Part shown: one piece after another, positions 1-8,760 of the stretch | How positions within the stretch are numbered: position 1 is the stretch's first letter | Layout of the letters: the number at the start of each line of letters is the position of its first letter | Source: Marinobacterium marinum | GTDB lineage: Bacteria; Pseudomonadota; Gammaproteobacteria; Pseudomonadales; Balneatricaceae | DNA length: 64,000 nt | Assembly: GCF_013868415.1 (NCBI RefSeq) | Contig: NZ_JACEMT010000052.1 | Span: 186,001 to 250,000 of the forward strand | Direction of reading: 5' to 3' | The notes under the pieces: generated by a model | Seen by the model: the letters and a program-made list of their open reading frames with translations, nothing else | Told to the model about the DNA's origin: nothing | The model's database searches: none | Made by a program: the position numbers and the translations under genes

Positions 1-1
1 C

Positions 2-319
2 TGGCTGCAGGCACGCTGCGAAGGCCTGCAGCCGCAGCACAGCGGCGGCGGAAGCCATGCCTTCAACGCCACTCTGGACGGCACCCGCATACCGGTCATG
101 ATTCACGAAAAAGCCGTGGGCAAGGCCTGGGTCAGCGTCTGGTTCCGCTCCCAGGCAACGCCCTGGTTACAGGATCTGGACTGCGCCAAAGAAGCGGCTG
201 CCGCATTGGATACACAGGTACGCTGCATCGTCTCCGGTTGGCAGGACGGCGATGACCCGGACGAGTGGTGGAAAGTTGAAGGGGACGGCGTCGAAAAAAT
301 CAACTGGCGCACCGAATAG
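2..319 (+). CDS. Unknown protein, 3' part only
   Basis: An open frame enters from the left edge and stops at TAG 317-319, giving at least 105 residues of the C-terminal part. The end is rich in Trp and acidic residues (SGWQDGDDPDEWWKVEGDG), with no membrane segment. The zntB-like gene begins 10 bases downstream on the same strand, so the two may be co-transcribed. I do not recognise the family. The true start lies outside the window. Confidence 0.6.
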   Translation, partial: WLQARCEGLQPQHSGGGSHAFNATLDGTRIPVMIHEKAVGKAWVSVWFRSQATPWLQDLDCAKEAAAALDTQVRCIVSGWQDGDDPDEWWKVEGDGVEKINWRTE

Positions 320-329
320 GAACCTGAGG

Positions 330-1304
330 ATGACTTCAGCACCGGAATACCTGCACGCACTGCTGCTGGATGGTCAGGGCAGTGCTCGCCAGATGAACGC
401 TACAGAGCTGGCGGCCTGGCAACCCGATACCGGTATCCTCTGGCTACACCTGGATTACACTCTCGACTCGACCCGCCATTGGTTGGAGCAGGAGAGCGGC
501 CTGCCCGAACTGGCCACTGAAGCGCTGCTGGCCGAGAATACCCGCCCCCGCGCAGCAGTGCTGGATGAATACCTGTTGCTCTTCCTGCGTGGCGTCAATA
601 CCAATCCCGGCGCCAACCCGGAGGACATGGTATCCATCCGTCTCTGCGCCGGCGCTCGTCTGGTCATCTCCACTCGCAAACGCCGACTGGTTTCGGTCAG
701 CATGCTGCTCGAACGCTTCACACGGGGACAGGGGCCGAGCACCAGCGCCGACCTGATAGTCCAGCTTAGCGGCCTGCTGGTCGAGCGCATGGGCGATACC
801 GTTGAGGAGCTGGAGGAGCAGCTGTCCGACCTGGAACTGGACCTGCTGACACAACCCGGTAACGAGATACGCCAGTCAGTACGCAATCTGCGCCGCCAGA
901 CCGTGAGTCTGAGACGCTACTTTGCCCCCCAGCGCGATGCCTTCACCCAGATGCTGGGCGAACGCCTGAGCTGGCTGCCGGTCGATATGAAACTGGAGTT
1001 GCGCGAAGTCAGCGATGCTCTGCTGCGTCATATCGAGGACCTGGACACCATCCGTGAACGAGCCGCCATGGCACAGGAAGAGCTCGCCAGCCAACAGGGT
1101 GAGCAACTCAACCAGCGCATGTATGTCCTGTCGATCATTTCCGCCATATTCCTGCCACTGGGCTTCCTCACCGGCTTGCTGGGCGTGAACGTCGGCGGCA
1201 TACCCGGTGCCGAAAACGAATATGCCTTTCTGCTGTTTCTGGGCAGCCTGGTCGCCCTGGTAGGCGGTTTATTCTGGTTGTTCCGCCGCCGTCATTGGCT
1301 CTGA
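330..1304 (+). CDS. zntB: ZntB-like CorA-family zinc transporter
   Basis: This is an inner-membrane divalent-cation channel or transporter of the CorA superfamily, ZntB branch, classically handling Zn2+. The 324-residue product has a long soluble N-terminal region rich in charged helices (about 1-260) and two C-terminal membrane helices. The loop signature is GVN-VGG at about residues 285-290, where CorA has GMN. This GxN form and the length (E. coli ZntB is 327) favour ZntB over CorA. ATG 330 is chosen because AGGAA (318-322) lies 7 bases upstream. An in-frame upstream start at 252 would overlap the preceding gene by 68 bases and has no better ribosome site. The 3' end overlaps the convergent EamA gene by 36 bases. 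Confidence 0.88.
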   Translation: MTSAPEYLHALLLDGQGSARQMNATELAAWQPDTGILWLHLDYTLDSTRHWLEQESGLPELATEALLAENTRPRAAVLDEYLLLFLRGVNTNPGANPEDMVSIRLCAGARLVISTRKRRLVSVSMLLERFTRGQGPSTSADLIVQLSGLLVERMGDTVEELEEQLSDLELDLLTQPGNEIRQSVRNLRRQTVSLRRYFAPQRDAFTQMLGERLSWLPVDMKLELREVSDALLRHIEDLDTIRERAAMAQEELASQQGEQLNQRMYVLSIISAIFLPLGFLTGLLGVNVGGIPGAENEYAFLLFLGSLVALVGGLFWLFRRRHWL

Positions 1305-2186
1305 GCGTGCGGCGTGCTGCTGCCATACAACCGCCGTCACGATAAGCCCCAGTCCCACGAAGGTTGCCGGTGCAATAGGCTCATGCAGCAGGAAATGGAT
1401 GAATATCAGCGACAGGAAAGGCGACAGAAAAATCAGATTGGATATACGGCTCACATGGGTTGCCGCACGCAAGGCTCCCAGCCACAGCATAAACGTCAAC
1501 CCCATCTCGAACAGCCCGACATAGGCCGCCCCCAGCAGCCCCTGCCAGGCCGGTAACTGCAGCTCTCCCTGCCAGGCCATCAACAACCAGACCATCGGTG
1601 TCCCGCACAGAAAGCACAGCAGTAAAGTTACGGCCGGACTGCCCTCGGCACGAGTATTGAGAATCCAGTACAGCGCCCATAACAGCGTGCTGAACAGCGC
1701 CAGCAAGACACCGGTCAGGCTGTCGAATTCCAGCGCCAGCAGATTGCCCTTGGTCGCAATCACCAGCGCACCGCCATAGCCCAGCAACATTGCCATAATA
1801 TCGACCCGCTGCAGCCGCTGCTTCAATAAAGGTACTGCCAACAGAGCCAGCGTCAGCGCCCAGGTGTAATTCAGTGCCTGGGCCTGCTGCGCGGGCAGCA
1901 GATCATAGGCCCGGAACAGAACCAGGTAATAAAACGCCGGATTCAATGCGCCCAGAGCCAGGTAAAACAACGGACGCCGCCGCCACTCACAGCTCAGCTC
2001 ATGCCATCCCTTTTGCCAGCTTACGCCCAGCGCCAGCACCACGGACGAGCCTAGTCCAGCCCATCCCAACAGTTGCAGGGGGCTCATATGCTGAAGCGAC
2101 AATTTGAAGGCAGTGGCAACCGTCGACCACATTAATACGGCCATAAGCGCCAACAGGATCGCTCTGGACTGTGATTTTTCCGACAT
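1269..2186 (-). CDS. EamA/DMT-family transporter
   Basis: The 305-residue protein is almost entirely hydrophobic, with about ten membrane helices arranged as two EamA repeats. The first starts near residue 8 (LLALMAVLMWSTVATAFK) and the second near residue 155. Family members export amino acids, metabolites or drugs, and the substrate cannot be read from sequence. It is convergent with zntB and their last 36 bases overlap. Upstream of ATG 2186 there is only a weak GGGA. The next minus-strand gene ends 56 bases upstream, so the two may be co-transcribed. Confidence 0.85.
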   Translation of the reverse strand: MSEKSQSRAILLALMAVLMWSTVATAFKLSLQHMSPLQLLGWAGLGSSVVLALGVSWQKGWHELSCEWRRRPLFYLALGALNPAFYYLVLFRAYDLLPAQQAQALNYTWALTLALLAVPLLKQRLQRVDIMAMLLGYGGALVIATKGNLLALEFDSLTGVLLALFSTLLWALYWILNTRAEGSPAVTLLLCFLCGTPMVWLLMAWQGELQLPAWQGLLGAAYVGLFEMGLTFMLWLGALRAATHVSRISNLIFLSPFLSLIFIHFLLHEPIAPATFVGLGLIVTAVVWQQHAARSEPMTAAEQPE

Positions 2187-2242
2187 ATGAATTCCCAGAC
2201 CGAAGAAGAAAACGCCTAGGAAAGCATATTTGAAGGCACCTG

Positions 2243-2668
2243 TCAGGCCTCGACGCTGATACTCTGTCGCGCGGACACAATACGATCGGCCAGATCACTG
2301 GCCGCATACAGCGCCACCTGCTCGAAACGGTCATGCGCCAAAGCCTGAGCGCGCGGTGTTCGTGATTGTATATCCAGACGACTGACCATGAAGGCGTAAT
2401 CACCGGGAATGGGGTCATTGATGGAGTGATTCAGCCGGTCAACCACTTCCGGCGTATGCAACTGGACCGGATCAGGGTACGCCGGAGCAATTTCAGGCAG
2501 CTCAAACCCCTCACCCGGCACCGAGACAGGTGCCGGTCGGGACATTTCCTGATTGGAGGCGATCAGGCTGAGCAGAAACGCAAACTGCGCCCCATTGGGC
2601 GCTTGCACGGCCTGAGGCAGCGACGCCGTATAGGTTTCGATCCGGTCTTGTATCCTGTCAGTCTGCAT
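2243..2668 (-). CDS. Small unknown protein
   Basis: A 141-residue soluble protein with no signal peptide or membrane segment. It is supported by a strong ribosome site, GGAGGAAGGAAC directly before ATG 2668, and by its position ahead of the EamA gene. The middle is Pro/Glu-rich; the C-terminal third looks helical. I do not recognise a domain. It is divergent from greB across a 276-base gap. Confidence 0.65.
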   Translation of the reverse strand: MQTDRIQDRIETYTASLPQAVQAPNGAQFAFLLSLIASNQEMSRPAPVSVPGEGFELPEIAPAYPDPVQLHTPEVVDRLNHSINDPIPGDYAFMVSRLDIQSRTPRAQALAHDRFEQVALYAASDLADRIVSARQSISVEA

Positions 2669-2944
2669 GTTCCTTCCTCCACGACGAGGGTATCGGCAAC
2701 TGACTGTAATTCTTTATATTTTTCTTTCTCCAACCAATACTTCATCCCGCAGCAACTCCGTCCATTCCACCCGGGACCTCAGCACGCCCAGACGCAGCAG
2801 TAGGGCCTTCAGCACCCACCTCTCATATGATTCATCCAAGGCGACATCCGCCAACCCGGTCATACAACCAGCGCCGGACCTGATATCATCAGACGCCTTT
2901 GTATCGTTGTACTCAAAATCTGCAGTCATGGGAGACGTAAAGAC
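2669..2944. other. Divergent intergenic region, unknown gene / greB
   Basis: A 276-base gap between the divergent starts. It is moderately AT-rich near 2700-2740. The possible short frames here have no ribosome sites and run into both neighbours. I see no convincing RNA gene; it probably holds the two promoters. Confidence 0.4.
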
Positions 2945-3442
2945 ATGGGACGCTGGCGACCGCCACAACCGAAAAGCTCACCCTATATCACCCAGGAGGG
3001 CTATGACCGGCTGACCGAAGAACTGAAATACCTGTGGAAAGTGAAACGCCCGGAAGTGACGCAGGCCGTCAAGGAAGCGGCGGCCCAGGGCGATCGTTCG
3101 GAGAATGCCGAGTATATCTATGGCAAGAAGCAGTTGCGCGAAATTGATCGCCGCGTACGCTATCTGTCCAAGCGACTGGAGCACATCAAGGTGGTCGACC
3201 GCATTCCCGACGACACCAGCCGTATATTTTTCGGCGCCCGCGTCACACTGATCGATGAAGACGAACATAAACGCTGCTATCGAATTGTCGGTTCCGACGA
3301 GATCGATCCGTCCAAGGGACACATCAGCATTGATGCGCCGCTGTCACGCCAAATGCTGAAAAAGCAGGTTGGCGACGAAATCGTGATCGAACGACCGGAG
3401 CAGGACGAACTCTGGCTGGAGGTGCTGGCCATAGAATACTGA
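2945..3442 (+). CDS. greB: Transcription elongation factor GreB
   Basis: GreB enters the RNA polymerase secondary channel and stimulates cleavage of backtracked RNA. The 165-residue product shows the family layout: an N-terminal antiparallel coiled coil (about 15-85) with the conserved tip sequence DRSENAEY at 50-57, whose acidic residues co-ordinate catalytic Mg2+, then an FKBP-like C-terminal domain (about 90-160) ending in LWLEVLAIEY. The Trp-rich N-terminus (MGRWRPP) and the basic patch in RPEVTQAVKEAA fit GreB rather than GreA. A GGGAG lies about 10 bases before ATG 2945. It appears monocistronic; the next features are tRNAs on the other strand. Confidence 0.93.
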   Translation: MGRWRPPQPKSSPYITQEGYDRLTEELKYLWKVKRPEVTQAVKEAAAQGDRSENAEYIYGKKQLREIDRRVRYLSKRLEHIKVVDRIPDDTSRIFFGARVTLIDEDEHKRCYRIVGSDEIDPSKGHISIDAPLSRQMLKKQVGDEIVIERPEQDELWLEVLAIEY

Positions 3443-3574
3443 TGGTCAGCCAAACCGGCACACGCCAAGCGAAAAATCCGCAGTCATCCCCGGCAGAAAA
3501 CTTAAACCTGATCAGGATAACAGACAGCTTGAATATGCTATGGAAAGCGATAAGACGGGAAAGGTAACCGGAAA

Positions 3575-3650
3575 TGGTGGGTCGTATAGGACTCGAACCT
3601 ATGACCAATTGGTTAAAAGCCAACTGCTCTACCAACTGAGCTAACGACCC
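3575..3650 (-). tRNA. tRNA-Lys (UUU), copy 2
   Basis: Read on the minus strand this is a 76-base tRNA with an encoded CCA. The acceptor stem GGGTCGT pairs with ACGACCC. The anticodon loop is CTTTTAA (anticodon TTT) and the T loop GTTCGAGTC is standard. It is the last tRNA of the minus-strand cluster and is identical to the copy at 3666-3741. Confidence 0.97.
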
Positions 3651-3665
3651 TCCGGTTGCGAAGAG

Positions 3666-3741
3666 TGGTGGGTCGTATAGGACTCGAACCTATGACCAAT
3701 TGGTTAAAAGCCAACTGCTCTACCAACTGAGCTAACGACCC
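3666..3741 (-). tRNA. tRNA-Lys (UUU), copy 1
   Basis: A 76-base tRNA with encoded CCA, anticodon TTT in loop CTTTTAA, identical to the adjacent copy 15 bases away. The tandem identity indicates recent duplication or gene conversion. Confidence 0.97.
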
Positions 3742-3785
3742 GCTCTTTGCAGCGACCATGCCGAACAGGCAAGGTCTTCATGATT

Positions 3786-3861
3786 TGGCTCCTCGAGCTG
3801 GACTCGAACCAGCGACCAATAGATTAACAGTCTACTGCTCTACCAACTGAGCTATCGAGGA
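3786..3861 (-). tRNA. tRNA-Asn (GUU)
   Basis: A 76-base tRNA with encoded CCA. The acceptor stem is TCCTCGA/TCGAGGA, the anticodon loop CTGTTAA gives anticodon GTT, and the T arm is GGTTCGAGTCC. It is the second tRNA of the cluster. Confidence 0.97.
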
Positions 3862-3885
3862 ACTGCTCAAATCATCATCCTTTAA

Positions 3886-3973
3886 TGGCGGAGGGGCAGG
3901 GATTCGAACCCTGGGAGCCTCTCGACTCGTCGGTTTTCAAGACCGGTGCTTTCGACCACTCAGCCACCCCTCC
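3886..3973 (-). tRNA. tRNA-Ser (UGA)
   Basis: An 88-base class II tRNA with encoded CCA, acceptor GGAGGGG/CCCCTCC, anticodon loop CTTGAAA (anticodon TGA) and a long variable arm. It is first in the minus-strand cluster, directly behind the promoter at 3989-4016. Confidence 0.97.
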
Positions 3974-3988
3974 AAAGGATGGGCGCAG

Positions 3989-4016
3989 ATTCTACCGCCT
4001 TCGATTTTTCTGTCAA
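3989..4016 (-). promoter_or_regulatory. Sigma-70 promoter of the Ser-Asn-Lys-Lys tRNA cluster
   Basis: On the minus strand TTGACA (4011-4016) and TAGAAT (3989-3994) are separated by 16 bases. They are followed by the GC-rich discriminator CTGCGCCC just before the tRNA-Ser 5' end. A GC-rich discriminator is typical of growth-rate-controlled stable-RNA promoters. The promoter at 58413-58441 has almost the same discriminator. Confidence 0.8.
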
Positions 4017-4026
4017 CACCTTTTCT

Positions 4027-4053
4027 AAAAAAAACTGCATAAACTGCCGTTTT
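4027..4053 (-). terminator. Probable terminator of the GGDEF-EAL gene
   Basis: Minus strand: arms AAAACGGC (4046-4053) and GCAGTTTT (4031-4038) with one mismatch, a 7-base loop, then a continuing T run. It lies about 20 bases past the stop at 4074. Confidence 0.55.
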
Positions 4054-4073
4054 GGTTAGTATTTTAACTGTTG

Positions 4074-6848
4074 TTAACCAATTTCAGACAGCGGCAGGGG
4101 TCTGGAATACAAATACCCCTGCAACTCATCGCAGCCTCTCGCTTGCAGGAAATCGGCCTGAGCCTGGGTTTCAACCCCCTCGGCGATCACCTGCAGTTCC
4201 AATGAGTGCGCCAGCACAACGATGGTCTCGACAATGACACGATCATCGGCATCCGTTTCGATATCCCGCACAAACGAACGATCGATTTTAAGATAATCGA
4301 TCGGCAACCGCTTGAGATACTCCAGCGACGAATAACCGGTGCCAAAATCGTCAATCGCCACCCTGACGCCCAACGCCTGCATTTCCATCAATTGGATTGC
4401 CGCTGTCTGAAAGTTTTCCACCAGCGCACTTTCTGTCACCTCAAGACAGATCTGCTCCGGCCGCAGCCGGTACTGCCGAATAATCGTTTTCAGCGCGTCC
4501 ACCCAGTAGCCGGTCTGAAACTGCCGCGCAGACAAATTGATACCAATCTGCTTGCCTTGCAGCGCGGGCGCAGCCATATCCTGGGCCACCTGGTGCAGCA
4601 ACCACTCGGTCATCTCGCCCAGCAGCTGACCGGTTTCGGCAATCGGGATAAACTCCGCCGGCGAAACTTCGCCCATCTCAGCGCTACGCCATCGCATCAA
4701 CGCCTCATAGCCGGTCACCTCGCCGGTATCCGGTCGCACCTTCGGCTGATAAACCAGGCTCAGCTCCTGTCGCTCCAGCGCCTGGCTCAACCCCGTTTTG
4801 ATCTTCATGATGCGCTGGTTGCGGGCATTGATACGGGGATCAAAAAACGCATGCCGCCCTCGCCCCTGCTCCTTGGCAAAATACATGGCGGCATCGGCAT
4901 GCCCCAACAGCGTATCCCGGTCTACACCATCGCGCGGATAACTCACCATACCGATACTGCAGCCGATATGAATGTGCTGCCCCTCGATGATGAAGGGCGT
5001 CGCCAAGCGTTTGATCAACTTGTCGGCCACCGTGACCAGGTCGGCATCATCATTCACCTTCGGCAAAAGTACGGTGAACTCATCCCCCCCCAGCCTGAAG
5101 GCCCGATCAGTATCGCGCAGGCAGTCACTCAGGCGCCGGGCAACTTCACACAACAGCTTGTCACCCGACGCGTGGCCAAAGCGGTCATTGACCTCTTTGA
5201 ACAGGTCCAGATCAATAAACAGCAGACCAAACCGGTTACCATATCGTTCGCCATGATCCAGGGCATCGGAGACGACTCGCATGAATTCGGTACGGTTGTA
5301 GAGACCCGTCAGGGTATCGTGATAAGCCAGCCGGTGCAGGTCACGCTCTGACTGTTTTTCTTCGGTTATATCCCTGAAAATGCAAAAGTAGCCATCCAGC
5401 TCACCGTGCCGGTTCACAATGGTGCTGATCGACAGGCGGGCCGGATACAACTGACCGTCGGCACGCCGGTTGATCAACTCACCACTCCACTTGCCCTGCC
5501 GATAAATCGCTTGCCACATTTGTGCATAAAAACTGTCATTCTGTTTGCCCGATCGCTGCAGGGAAGGCGACTGGCCCAGTAACTGATCCCGGCTGAACCC
5601 GGTCATTTCCATCAGCGAGTGGTTAACATCCACGATCCTGTTGTCGGCATCCGTCACCATGATCCCTTCAGTCGTATGCTCGAAGATCCGCTGCGCAAGT
5701 CGTGCCAGGTTTTCGTTGCGCTCCTGCTCGGTCACATCCGTTGCCACCGTGCAGATTGCGTACAGCTTGCCCTCTTCATTCACCAGCGGAAATTTAACCA
5801 TGAACCAGTTGTGCATCTCGCCACGCACCGGAAAGTTAATATGAAATTGCCGCGCCTCGCGACTTTCCAACACTTGACGGTCATGGTGCTCAATTTCACT
5901 GGCATAGGGCTCGGGCAAGACATCAAACACACTGGTGCCTGTCTCGGTCGGCTCACCCAGCACCTCGATGAAACGCTCATTCACCAACCGGTAATGACCG
6001 TTACGATCCTTGATATACACCATGGCCGGTATGAAACGCAGAATGTTTTCCATCTGTCGATTGGCCCGCAACAGCTGAGAACGATTTTGTTCCAGCCGAT
6101 CCGCCATCTGGTCCAGTATCTGACCGATCAGACTCAACTCATCCCGTCCCTTGAGCCGCGTACGTGAACCGAGATTGTCCGCCGCCAGTTCACGTACGGT
6201 TTCGGTAATGCGCCACAGACGCCTGCTGACGGCACGGTCCACCAGTAGCCAAGCCAGTGCCGCCAGCACCACCACCACTAGGCTGGTCCACAGGAACAGC
6301 ATGTCCAAACGGTGATAAAGCTGACTGAGCGTGCGGTCGATATCCACTTCAAGAATGACCAGTCCCTTGCGCTCACGCAGTCGGTTGTCCGGGTCAGGGT
6401 AGAGATAGGGAGCCACACCGTAAATCGTGTTCTCGCCCAGCTGCTGGTGTCGGTATGCAGGCTTCCAGCTGTGCTTGACCTGTTCGATCAGGTCCATGCC
6501 GGAATGAATGGGTATGGTCTGAAGCAGTTCGCCTACATGGGCCAGGCGACTGGACGCCACAACCCGTCCACCGGCATCGACCAGCAACAGGCTTTTAACC
6601 TCACTGTTAGCACTGGTTGCTGCAATTTCCCGCTGCACCCCCTCAAGGTCACCCTTGCCCAGAAAATACTCCGTGGTGCCCTGCAGACGATTCAACGTTG
6701 CCTTGAGTCCCGACGCCTGATCCTGATACAGCAACTCGCCGACGAAAGGCTTGATCACTGCAAAAGCCAGCACCAGCACCAGTAGTGCAAAGGCCAGTAT
6801 GGTAGCCGGTATAACACGCCTCAGCGGAAAGCTGTTGATAATATTCAT
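4074..6848 (-). CDS. Membrane-bound PAS-PAS-GGDEF-EAL protein (c-di-GMP synthesis/hydrolysis)
   Basis: A 924-residue inner-membrane sensor. Order: TM1 about 11-32, periplasmic sensor 33-184, TM2 185-203, HAMP about 204-257, PAS about 265-375 and 385-495, GGDEF about 505-670, EAL about 685-920. Both output domains look intact. The active-site GGDEF is at 587-591 with an RxxD inhibitory site at 578-581. The EAL motif is at 715-717, with NLSARQF (771-777), DDFGTGYSS (833-841) and the EGVE motif (890-893). It could therefore make or break c-di-GMP depending on signal. ATG 6848 overlaps the stop of the upstream binding-protein gene by 4 bases (ATGA). I infer that the periplasmic domain reads the state of that binding protein, as MbaA does with NspS in Vibrio. 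Confidence 0.93.
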   Translation of the reverse strand: MNIINSFPLRRVIPATILAFALLVLVLAFAVIKPFVGELLYQDQASGLKATLNRLQGTTEYFLGKGDLEGVQREIAATSANSEVKSLLLVDAGGRVVASSRLAHVGELLQTIPIHSGMDLIEQVKHSWKPAYRHQQLGENTIYGVAPYLYPDPDNRLRERKGLVILEVDIDRTLSQLYHRLDMLFLWTSLVVVVLAALAWLLVDRAVSRRLWRITETVRELAADNLGSRTRLKGRDELSLIGQILDQMADRLEQNRSQLLRANRQMENILRFIPAMVYIKDRNGHYRLVNERFIEVLGEPTETGTSVFDVLPEPYASEIEHHDRQVLESREARQFHINFPVRGEMHNWFMVKFPLVNEEGKLYAICTVATDVTEQERNENLARLAQRIFEHTTEGIMVTDADNRIVDVNHSLMEMTGFSRDQLLGQSPSLQRSGKQNDSFYAQMWQAIYRQGKWSGELINRRADGQLYPARLSISTIVNRHGELDGYFCIFRDITEEKQSERDLHRLAYHDTLTGLYNRTEFMRVVSDALDHGERYGNRFGLLFIDLDLFKEVNDRFGHASGDKLLCEVARRLSDCLRDTDRAFRLGGDEFTVLLPKVNDDADLVTVADKLIKRLATPFIIEGQHIHIGCSIGMVSYPRDGVDRDTLLGHADAAMYFAKEQGRGRHAFFDPRINARNQRIMKIKTGLSQALERQELSLVYQPKVRPDTGEVTGYEALMRWRSAEMGEVSPAEFIPIAETGQLLGEMTEWLLHQVAQDMAAPALQGKQIGINLSARQFQTGYWVDALKTIIRQYRLRPEQICLEVTESALVENFQTAAIQLMEMQALGVRVAIDDFGTGYSSLEYLKRLPIDYLKIDRSFVRDIETDADDRVIVETIVVLAHSLELQVIAEGVETQAQADFLQARGCDELQGYLYSRPLPLSEIG

Positions 6849-7846
6849 GCGTCAGGATAGCGACTGTAAATCAGCCCCTCCAGGTTCGGAAGCTCGTCAA
6901 TCAGATGATGCTGGTACATGCTGTCAGCCAACCGCTCGGCCTGCTGCTGCAGCCGGGACCTGGCCTCGCCTTGGCCCATCAATTCGCGACTGCGCTGCCA
7001 GCCGGGCATCTCCAGATATTGATAGCTGGCCATAATGTCATCCGGCGTCAGCTTCAGGCGCCTGGCCATCAGGCTCGCGCTGGCATGGGGCTGCTGCCGA
7101 ACCAGCTCCAGACTGGCCTGCCAGGCATGTATCAGATGCTGTATCGCGTCATCATGACTATCCAGCAGTGCTTCACGCACCACTAATACATCCACGATTT
7201 CACCCGGAAGCATACTGGAATCAAACACCTGCACAGCGCCCGCTTCAAGCAGCTGCTGTCGTACCGGGTCAAAGGTCACCACGGCATCCACCTCTCCCCG
7301 TAGAAAGGCGTCACGGTGCTCGTTGACTTCCAGCCTGACCACTTCGATATCCTCAGGCTTCATGTTGTGCAGCTTCAACGCGCGCGACAGCAGGTAGGCT
7401 CCCAGAGCCGTTGCTTCTACCCCGACCCTGTGGCCCCGAAGATCGGCCATTTTTGTCATGCCCGGCCGGGCCATAATGACATCCGCACCGGCGGATATAT
7501 CAGCGATTTGCACAATAACCGGGCGAAAGCCCGCCGCCCTGAGCATGATGACCTCGTCCAGAGTCAGTGCTGCTGCATCAATAGCACCATTGCGAAAGGC
7601 TCGCATCACTTCGCTGGCTGATAACAGCTCAATAAGCAGTACCCGGTCTGCCGACAGCAGCCCGCGCTCACGCGCAAGATACAGAGGCTCATAGCCGGGC
7701 CACAGATTGGTGCCCAACGTCAAGGAAAGCGGGCGAGAGGGCAGACAGCCCAGCTGGGCCAGCAGTAGAAACAGGATACAGACAAGCCTGAGCCACACGG
7801 GAAATATCCGCAACAACGGGTTCTCCTTGACGTTAAACGGCGACAT
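6845..7846 (-). CDS. NMT1/SsuA-like substrate-binding lipoprotein, orphan
   Basis: A 333-residue protein with a lipoprotein signal: hydrophobic helix about 17-32, lipobox LAQLGC, lipidated Cys34. The mature part has the NitT/TauT (NMT1/SsuA) fold, with LTLGTNLWPGYEPLYLARERG near the start, the GVEATALGAYLLSRAL loop, and VDAVVTFDPVR in the second lobe. Such proteins usually feed ABC importers of nitrate, taurine, sulfonates or thiamine precursors. No permease or ATPase gene is adjacent; instead the gene is coupled by ATGA overlap to a GGDEF-EAL sensor. I infer a sensory rather than transport role, ligand unknown. AGGA lies 4 bases before ATG 7846. Confidence 0.87.
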   Translation of the reverse strand: MSPFNVKENPLLRIFPVWLRLVCILFLLLAQLGCLPSRPLSLTLGTNLWPGYEPLYLARERGLLSADRVLLIELLSASEVMRAFRNGAIDAAALTLDEVIMLRAAGFRPVIVQIADISAGADVIMARPGMTKMADLRGHRVGVEATALGAYLLSRALKLHNMKPEDIEVVRLEVNEHRDAFLRGEVDAVVTFDPVRQQLLEAGAVQVFDSSMLPGEIVDVLVVREALLDSHDDAIQHLIHAWQASLELVRQQPHASASLMARRLKLTPDDIMASYQYLEMPGWQRSRELMGQGEARSRLQQQAERLADSMYQHHLIDELPNLEGLIYSRYPDA

Positions 7847-8274
7847 TCTATCCTATGGAGTCCCCCGGAAACCCTAGCGCAGATCAATAAATTTCATCCA
7901 GGATCCTGCCAGAAACGCCCGTTTATCTCCTCTACAGCCCGATGAGAACAGGCCTTATGCACAATTTCGTTCACAGGCAGCGCTGACACGACAACCTGTT
8001 GAAAAGCCCCCGATTTTTGCCCACACATTCTGTGCATAAACAACGGGATAACTTTTGGAAAAATAATACAAATAAATCCTAAGATATTGATTTAAAAGGA
8101 TTATAAAAAAGAGTACATTTCTTGATCGAGTATGTGACAATTTAAATAAGCGCCGATTTGTCAACCCCGATTAACTGGCCATTTACCAGCCAGACACGGT
8201 AAGAAAAACAATAATCAAGCCCCTTGTCCACATTTTTATTCGCATTGCACAAGCCCACTACTCCCTGTGGATGA
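7847..8274. other. AT-rich 428-base gap with DnaA-box-like sites
   Basis: No credible gene; a 69-codon minus frame at 7955-8164 has no ribosome site or recognisable content. The segment 8046-8155 is strongly AT-rich. TTATGCACA occurs at 7955-7963 and its exact reverse complement at 8031-8039. One-mismatch boxes are TTGTCCACA (8224-8232) and TGTGGATGA (8266-8274). The promoter of the binding-protein gene must lie near its left end. Confidence 0.6.
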
Positions 8275-8760
8275 TCATTCATCCGACGTCAACCGTCGCC
8301 CCGTCCACCAGACATCTTGCCAATAGGGATTGTCCAGCCTTGAAATCATGACACCACGACTGGTCGATGCGTGCATGAACTCGCCGTTGCCCAGATAGAT
8401 GCCGGCATGTCGCTGCCGCCATCCGGTCTTGAAAAATACCAGGTCGGCCGGCTGCAGGTGCTGCCGCTTTATCCGCTGCCCCTGTCGTACCTGCTGTGCG
8501 GTCGTTCGTGGCAGCGCCAGTCCGTTCACCTGCAGAAAAACCTGTTGAATAAATCCGGAACAATCCACGCCTCTCTGGTCATTGCCACCCAGTCGGTACG
8601 GCACCCCTTCCCAAGTCGCATACACCAGCAGCAAACGATTGCGTACGGGGTCATTAGACTGAGACCCCGACTTTACTACCGGGGGTGAGCTCGAACAGCC
8701 GACCAGCAACAGCCCCAGTAACAGCCCCCACACAGACATGAATCGAGTACGAATTTTCAC
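8275..8760 (-). CDS. NlpC/P60 peptidoglycan endopeptidase lipoprotein
   Basis: A 161-residue envelope lipoprotein that should cleave peptide bonds in murein stems. The signal helix is VWGLLLGLLLVGC with lipidated Cys22. The NlpC/P60 domain covers about 45-155. Catalytic Cys lies in VDCSGF, His in RHAGIYLG, and a third polar residue follows in EFMHAS. GTG 8760 is chosen because AAGGGAG lies 8 bases upstream. A longer frame reaching 8898 would add 46 uncharacteristic residues before the signal peptide. It stands alone, flanked by DnaA-box-like sites on both sides. Confidence 0.85.
   Translation of the reverse strand: MKIRTRFMSVWGLLLGLLLVGCSSSPPVVKSGSQSNDPVRNRLLLVYATWEGVPYRLGGNDQRGVDCSGFIQQVFLQVNGLALPRTTAQQVRQGQRIKRQHLQPADLVFFKTGWRQRHAGIYLGNGEFMHASTSRGVMISRLDNPYWQDVWWTGRRLTSDE

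Noticed and set aside
1269-1304. 36-base convergent overlap of zntB and the EamA gene as a sign of frameshift
   Set aside because: Both C-termini look natural for their families; short tail-to-tail overlaps are common.
4206-5351. 381-codon frame antisense to the GGDEF-EAL gene
   Set aside because: Opposite strand of intact GGDEF and EAL domains; no start signal or domain.
7955-8164. 69-codon minus-strand frame in the AT-rich gap
   Set aside because: No ribosome site, unusual composition, and it overlaps the DnaA-box-like sites.
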